Shown: positions 59,996-64,000 of the stretch, piece by piece
How the letters are laid out: the number at the start of each line of letters is the position of its first letter
Numbering within the stretch: position 1 is the first letter of the stretch
Source: an uncultured Arenicella sp.
GTDB lineage: Bacteria > Pseudomonadota > Gammaproteobacteria > Arenicellales > Arenicellaceae
Length of the DNA stretch: 64,000 bases
NCBI GenBank assembly: GCA_938048185.1
Contig: CALIVT010000008.1
Location: 31,831 to 95,830, forward strand
Reading direction: 5' to 3'
Notes under the pieces: model-generated
Database searches by the model: none
What the model was told of the DNA's origin: nothing
Seen by the model: the letters and a program-made list of their open reading frames with translations, nothing else
Translations under genes and position numbers: made by a program

Positions 59996-62926
59996 GTGAC
60001 AAATAAAAATACCTACCTGGCGAGCTTTGTCGCCTTTTTAATAATCGTGATTGGCACACTATGTTTAATTGTTCTTGAAAAGAAGTTTCAAGTAAACGAT
60101 GTAATCCCATATAAACATGTAGAGATTAGTTACAACGAGAATAGTAAAACTGAGATCAGAGATCATGCCATTAAAATAGGAAAGGGAAAATTCCTATTGG
60201 CTGTCGATAATCCCGAAGATTTGAATTTAGCCCTTGAATTCGGTTCTACACATCAAATCAGTTATACGATCAAACCTTTATACCCAGACTGGATATGTAA
60301 GAGTGGATGGAATCAGGCTGTATTGTCGCTATCAACTGAAAGTTACAAGCAGGAATCGAAGCTTATTTTTGGGCAAGAACAAAAATTAGAAGCAAAAGCG
60401 TTGGTAGGTAAGCAGTTAAAAGTAGACTTTGTGAATGCTAAGCAAAGCAATTGTGGCAGGGCCGAAGTCGCATTTGAACGACAAAGCAGGCAAGATTTAT
60501 TTATTTGGTTTTTTGTATCTGTTTGGTTTCTCATTTTTGCTGCAATTATTTATCTTCGTATTCCAATCCTTATTGGGGGAATGGGCGTAGCTATAAATCT
60601 GGTCTCTATTTTTGGTAACGCGACGCTAGATCATCTAGCTTTAGATTTATCAGTAAACTCACTAGTTCTTTCTTTGGCAGTAATCGCAGTATTAATAGCT
60701 ATCTATCAGCTTAATATTCATCGTTTAGTGAGAGGTGGTTTATCTCTTGTCTTTTTAATTTTTATTTTGGCTTCGCCACTTTTTTATGTAGGCCACTACG
60801 TTCTATTTGATCAGCCTGTTATTAATGACACTGTGCATGCGCTTTGGCAATCAGATCCTCTAGAAGCCATTGAATTTTTAGAGTCAAATTTAAGCTTTTG
60901 GGCGTTAATTGGAACGGCCTTTTTAGTTGTTGGTAGCGTTTTTATACTTCGCTTAAAATACAGTCCTTTAAAGCCTATTTTGGGGCTCTTTTTTGGGCTT
61001 ATTCTCTTGTTGCCTGCAATTGTTGTGTGTACTAAACAGAGTGCTCTTAACCCGATGTTTAGGATGTTTGTTGAGGGAACATCAGAGTATTTTCAAGAGC
61101 TAGAAGGCTTTAAAGAGTGGAGAAAACAACGTAATAACTTAGACTCAATACCGACCGCAACTGTTGATGATAAAAGTCGCACCACTATTTTAATGCTAGG
61201 AGAGTCGGCGAATAAAAACCATATGTCACTATATGGATATCCAAGAAAAACTACACCTAATGCCGATGAATTACGTAGTAACGGTCAACTTATCCGATTT
61301 AGTCGCGCCTACTCAAGTCATACTCATACGGGTAGAACAGTTTCCCACGCATTAACGCAAGCAGATCAATATACTGATTCGAGTTGGAAAACAGCTCCCT
61401 CTATTATTGACGTTGCAAAATCGGTAGATATTGAAACGATATGGATAAGTAACCAGCAAACTTTCGGAGCTTGGGATAATCAAGTGTCTGTTTTAGCACA
61501 AGATGCCGATTTTATAATTAGTAAGAATAAGCGTATTGGCACAGCTAAAGATGCTTATAAGTTTGATGGGGCCTTAATTCCAGCTGTAAAAAATGCGCTT
61601 GAAAGAGAAGCCGAGCAAAAATTTATTGTTTTACATTTACAAGGAAGTCACGCATCTTATTGCAGACGCTTTCCAGATGAACACAGCCCATTTGCTGGTG
61701 CTCAAATAGAGAAACACAATTTCGGAGGACTGTCGTGGCGACCGGATACTGGCCTTATAAACTGTTACGACAATAGTATTTATTACACAGACCATATTAT
61801 CAAAGACATCATTGGTTTATTGCGCAAACAGGAAGAGCCCGCTTCTCTTCTTTATGTTGCTGATCATTCTGAGGACATCTTTGGAGGAAATGCTCATAAT
61901 TCAGCCGCCTTTAAGTACAACATGACTGAAATCCCATTGTTCTTTTGGGCAAATAGTCATTGGAAGAACTTTTATTCAGAAAGTTGGAAAAATCTCTTAT
62001 CGAATAGTCACAAGGTATTTACAAATGACCATATTTTCGAAACCTTAATCGGCTTATTCGGTATTAGTTCCAAGGAGGTAAATAAAGCTAATGATCTTAG
62101 CTCTAAAGACTATATGGCAGAGGAAAAGCCATTCACCCTTCTTGGGAATAAAAAATTGAATGCTAGTGAAAATCGGCGGTTTTGGCAGGATGGGAATTCA
62201 TTAGATATTCAGTCAAGTGGTAAGTGTTCCAAGGTGCTTCCTCATCGAACGAATACTATTGGAAAAATCACATCGGCTTTGAATTCAGGGCTTTGCGGAC
62301 TAGAGATAGACGTATTGTTGACTAAAGAAAAAGGTGAAAATTTTGTTTTCTCGGTCGGCCACGACCCTAAAACGCTAACAGGTTTAAGTTTAGATAGTCT
62401 CTTGAAGCTAATTTTGAACCGGCAAGTATCAAAAATATGGTTGGACATCAAAAATATTAATCAGAGTAATGTGCAAGATGTGCTGCTGAGACTTAATGAG
62501 CTTAACAATCAATATGCGTTAAAGTCTCGAACAATTATCGAGACCAGTCACTATGGAATAGAGTCAAGAATGTTGTCGGAAGCAGGGTACGAGTTGTCCT
62601 ATTACTTGCCAACCGGTGAAGTACTGGAAGCCTTAGGCGCGAAAGGAGAAGGGGAAGTTGCTAGAAAAGAACTATCCAACGAATTAGTAAGGCGTATTAA
62701 GTCTATGCAACCAAAGGCAATCTCATTTGATTTAAAACTTTATGATTTTGTAAAAGGTTATCTAGAGAAAGAAATTCCAGAAGATCTTAGTTATCACACT
62801 TGGTTCCCAGATGACTTAAAACTATATACCCCGACTCTACTCAACGAGTTGAGGAAAAAAAGTTACTATAACGATTCCAGAGTTGAAACTATTCTTGTTC
62901 ACTATCATTCTCAGTTTCATTATTAA
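59996..62926 (+). CDS. Phosphoethanolamine-transferase-like sulfatase-fold protein fused to a GDPD-like domain
   Basis: A 976-residue protein with a membrane helix at 10-32, a beta-rich periplasmic part at about 35-160, then about five helices (165-345). A sulfatase/EptA-like catalytic domain follows at about 390-690: metal motif L-M-L-G-E-S-A-N-K-N-H near 400, candidate nucleophile Thr in S-H-T-H-T-G-R-T-V-S near 440, V-A-D-H-S-E-D near 615. The C-terminal 250 residues have the glycerophosphodiester phosphodiesterase (GDPD) pattern: P-H-R-T-N-T near 750, L-E-I-D-V near 772, G-H-D-P near 790, I-W-L-D-I-K-N near 818. GTG start; a TATAAT at 59951-59956 may be the -10. AT-rich, probably acquired. 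The substrate is unknown; lipid or LPS phospho-head-group transfer is the family role. Confidence 0.8.
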   Translation: MTNKNTYLASFVAFLIIVIGTLCLIVLEKKFQVNDVIPYKHVEISYNENSKTEIRDHAIKIGKGKFLLAVDNPEDLNLALEFGSTHQISYTIKPLYPDWICKSGWNQAVLSLSTESYKQESKLIFGQEQKLEAKALVGKQLKVDFVNAKQSNCGRAEVAFERQSRQDLFIWFFVSVWFLIFAAIIYLRIPILIGGMGVAINLVSIFGNATLDHLALDLSVNSLVLSLAVIAVLIAIYQLNIHRLVRGGLSLVFLIFILASPLFYVGHYVLFDQPVINDTVHALWQSDPLEAIEFLESNLSFWALIGTAFLVVGSVFILRLKYSPLKPILGLFFGLILLLPAIVVCTKQSALNPMFRMFVEGTSEYFQELEGFKEWRKQRNNLDSIPTATVDDKSRTTILMLGESANKNHMSLYGYPRKTTPNADELRSNGQLIRFSRAYSSHTHTGRTVSHALTQADQYTDSSWKTAPSIIDVAKSVDIETIWISNQQTFGAWDNQVSVLAQDADFIISKNKRIGTAKDAYKFDGALIPAVKNALEREAEQKFIVLHLQGSHASYCRRFPDEHSPFAGAQIEKHNFGGLSWRPDTGLINCYDNSIYYTDHIIKDIIGLLRKQEEPASLLYVADHSEDIFGGNAHNSAAFKYNMTEIPLFFWANSHWKNFYSESWKNLLSNSHKVFTNDHIFETLIGLFGISSKEVNKANDLSSKDYMAEEKPFTLLGNKKLNASENRRFWQDGNSLDIQSSGKCSKVLPHRTNTIGKITSALNSGLCGLEIDVLLTKEKGENFVFSVGHDPKTLTGLSLDSLLKLILNRQVSKIWLDIKNINQSNVQDVLLRLNELNNQYALKSRTIIETSHYGIESRMLSEAGYELSYYLPTGEVLEALGAKGEGEVARKELSNELVRRIKSMQPKAISFDLKLYDFVKGYLEKEIPEDLSYHTWFPDDLKLYTPTLLNELRKKSYYNDSRVETILVHYHSQFHY

Positions 62927-63869
62927 GGCCTATTTCACTGTTTAATATAAACTGAATTAAGGGAGTTAGTAACGGTGCAGCGGATCCAAAACAAACCCGC
63001 TGTGTCGCAGCGTTATGATCGGACCCAAAGAAGAAATCATCTCCGATAAATCCTGCTCTGCTTATTTGCTGTGCGTTAGAAAAACTTAATTCTTCTGAGG
63101 TTAAGATAAAGTCGATACTGTCGTCTATTGGTATTGATTGATCCCCAAAGCTTGTATTCCTTCGCCACTCAGCTGGGGTAAATAATTTCCTAAAATTGTC
63201 GGAATAATCAAGAGAGGGAAACGTTCCCAAATCAGAAGTTAGATATTGAACCGGAACAGATGTCAGGTTTGCGTTGAGGTCACCCAGCATAATGATTGGC
63301 GCATTCTCTGTGTTAAGTAATGCGATTTCGGTAGCATAACGAACCGCTGCATCAATTCGGACTTGTATCGGGTCTGGAACTAAGAAATGCCCGTTTATAA
63401 CAAAAATTTGAACGCCAGATCGAGTCTCCTTGAGCTTAGCCCAGTTAGCGTTTCTTCTGGCTCTGTTATTTTCAGTGAAGCTACCATTTTCGATTAGTTC
63501 AAATTTAGTTGGATTGAAAAATATCGAATGATAGGCATTTTCTCCACTTCTGATACTTATGGGGGCTTTAACGACTAAATAGTCAGGAAATCTAGCTTCT
63601 AAATCTTGTGCTTGAATAACATTGTCTTCTTGAAAACCGATGAGGTCGGGAGTTGTTTCTTGAATTACGTCAAAAACGAACTTCTTTCTTACTTCCCATG
63701 GATCATTTTCAGATTCGTATACGATATTTAAAATATTATAAGACATGACTTGCGCACAAAAAAAAGGATTTTTCTGCTGTGCATAACTGGTGTTGAACGA
63801 TAAAACATAAACCGTCACCAAGGCTAGTATTCTTACTTTTCTCTTCATAAAATAGGCCAGAAAGCGCAT
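62889..63869 (-). CDS. Exported endonuclease/exonuclease/phosphatase (EEP) family protein
   Basis: A 326-residue secreted member of the EEP superfamily (DNase I, sphingomyelinase and inositol phosphatase relatives). A signal peptide (L-A-L-V-T-V-Y-V-L-S-F-N-T-S-Y-A) starts at the first ATG or at a second ATG at 63848. Metal and catalytic motifs: M-S-Y-N-I-L near residue 44, G-F-Q-E-D near 96, N-G-H-F near 160, L-G-D-L-N-A-N near 198, and G-S-D-H-N-A near 285. It overlaps the 3' end of the convergent phosphotransferase gene by 38 bp. Whether it cuts nucleic acid, lipid or phosphate esters cannot be read from the sequence. Confidence 0.85.
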   Translation of the reverse strand: MRFLAYFMKRKVRILALVTVYVLSFNTSYAQQKNPFFCAQVMSYNILNIVYESENDPWEVRKKFVFDVIQETTPDLIGFQEDNVIQAQDLEARFPDYLVVKAPISIRSGENAYHSIFFNPTKFELIENGSFTENNRARRNANWAKLKETRSGVQIFVINGHFLVPDPIQVRIDAAVRYATEIALLNTENAPIIMLGDLNANLTSVPVQYLTSDLGTFPSLDYSDNFRKLFTPAEWRRNTSFGDQSIPIDDSIDFILTSEELSFSNAQQISRAGFIGDDFFFGSDHNAATQRVCFGSAAPLLTPLIQFILNSEIGLNNETENDSEQE

Positions 63870-64000
63870 TGTGTTTGTTCTTGTTAGGTTTCATTTTTTA
63901 CGAGTTTTCAAAACTTAGGGAATAAATTTTCGAATTTGACTCATAAATCAACAATCTCCCATTTTTCTTTCCTTAGGGAGTACCTTTTTTTTGAGTCAAT
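63870..64000. other. Non-coding tail of the window
   Basis: An AT-rich 131-bp stretch upstream of the EEP gene. No gene, hairpin or promoter of note was seen; it may hold the EEP promoter on the minus strand. Confidence 0.3.

Overview
The window is a chromosomal segment from a Gram-negative gammaproteobacterium, probably marine and not enteric. The evidence is the set of neighbouring housekeeping genes (adk, nadA, hemH, glnA-ntrBC, glyQS-gmhB-plsC, prc, sohB, sppA), lipoprotein signals, a large TonB-dependent receptor and a histone H1-like Lys/Ala protein. No rRNA, tRNA, CRISPR array or prophage was recognised. The species cannot be named from the sequence; an Arenicella-like lineage is only a guess.

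Layout. 1-8.4 kb: endonuclease I and an acyl-CoA synthetase (minus strand), adk, a thiolase, a membrane-anchored retropepsin-like protease, an operon of EF-hand protein, ECF sigma factor and putative anti-sigma factor, and a small secreted TonB-C-like protein. 8.5-19.1 kb: an accessory island with two OGFOD1/Tpa1-like Fe(II)/2-oxoglutarate (2OG) oxygenases, a TPR-AspH-type hydroxylase, a TPR-sulfotransferase, a SAM methyltransferase, a TPR-2OG oxygenase and a TonB-dependent receptor. 19.5-28.3 kb: peptide uptake and use, with an oligopeptide ABC operon (oppA-oppB-oppC and a fused double ATPase), a divergent POT peptide transporter and an ACE-like M2 peptidase. 28.4-42 kb: MarC, YhcB/ZapG with an 18-bp minisatellite, Prc, a PHP-domain CehA-like protein, SohB, the histone-like protein, NadA, HemH, a short-chain dehydrogenase and an SH3/coiled-coil membrane protein. 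42-48.1 kb: nitrogen control (ntrC, ntrB, glnA) with recognisable sigma54 and NtrC sites, then a divergent Lrp-type regulator and alanine dehydrogenase with Lrp-consensus operators. 48.1-57.2 kb: two small hypotheticals, a 16-18 bp tandem array, glyQS-gmhB-plsC, an MscS channel and SppA. 57.2-64 kb: a visibly more AT-rich accessory end with small hypotheticals, a REP-associated (RAYT) transposase, a phosphoethanolamine-transferase-like protein with a C-terminal GDPD-like domain, and a secreted EEP-family phosphodiesterase or nuclease.

The best candidate for an undescribed system is the 8.5-19.1 kb island. It places four oxygenases from three families, a sulfotransferase and a methyltransferase beside one outer-membrane receptor. 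Three of the enzymes carry TPR modules and none has a signal peptide, which suggests cytoplasmic modification of a peptide or protein. One OGFOD1-like paralogue has lost the arginine expected to bind 2-oxoglutarate. The second candidate is the EptA-like/GDPD-like fusion at 60-63 kb. Many starts were moved from the longest reading frame on the basis of ribosome binding sites, ATGA overlaps or signal peptides; this is stated in each entry.
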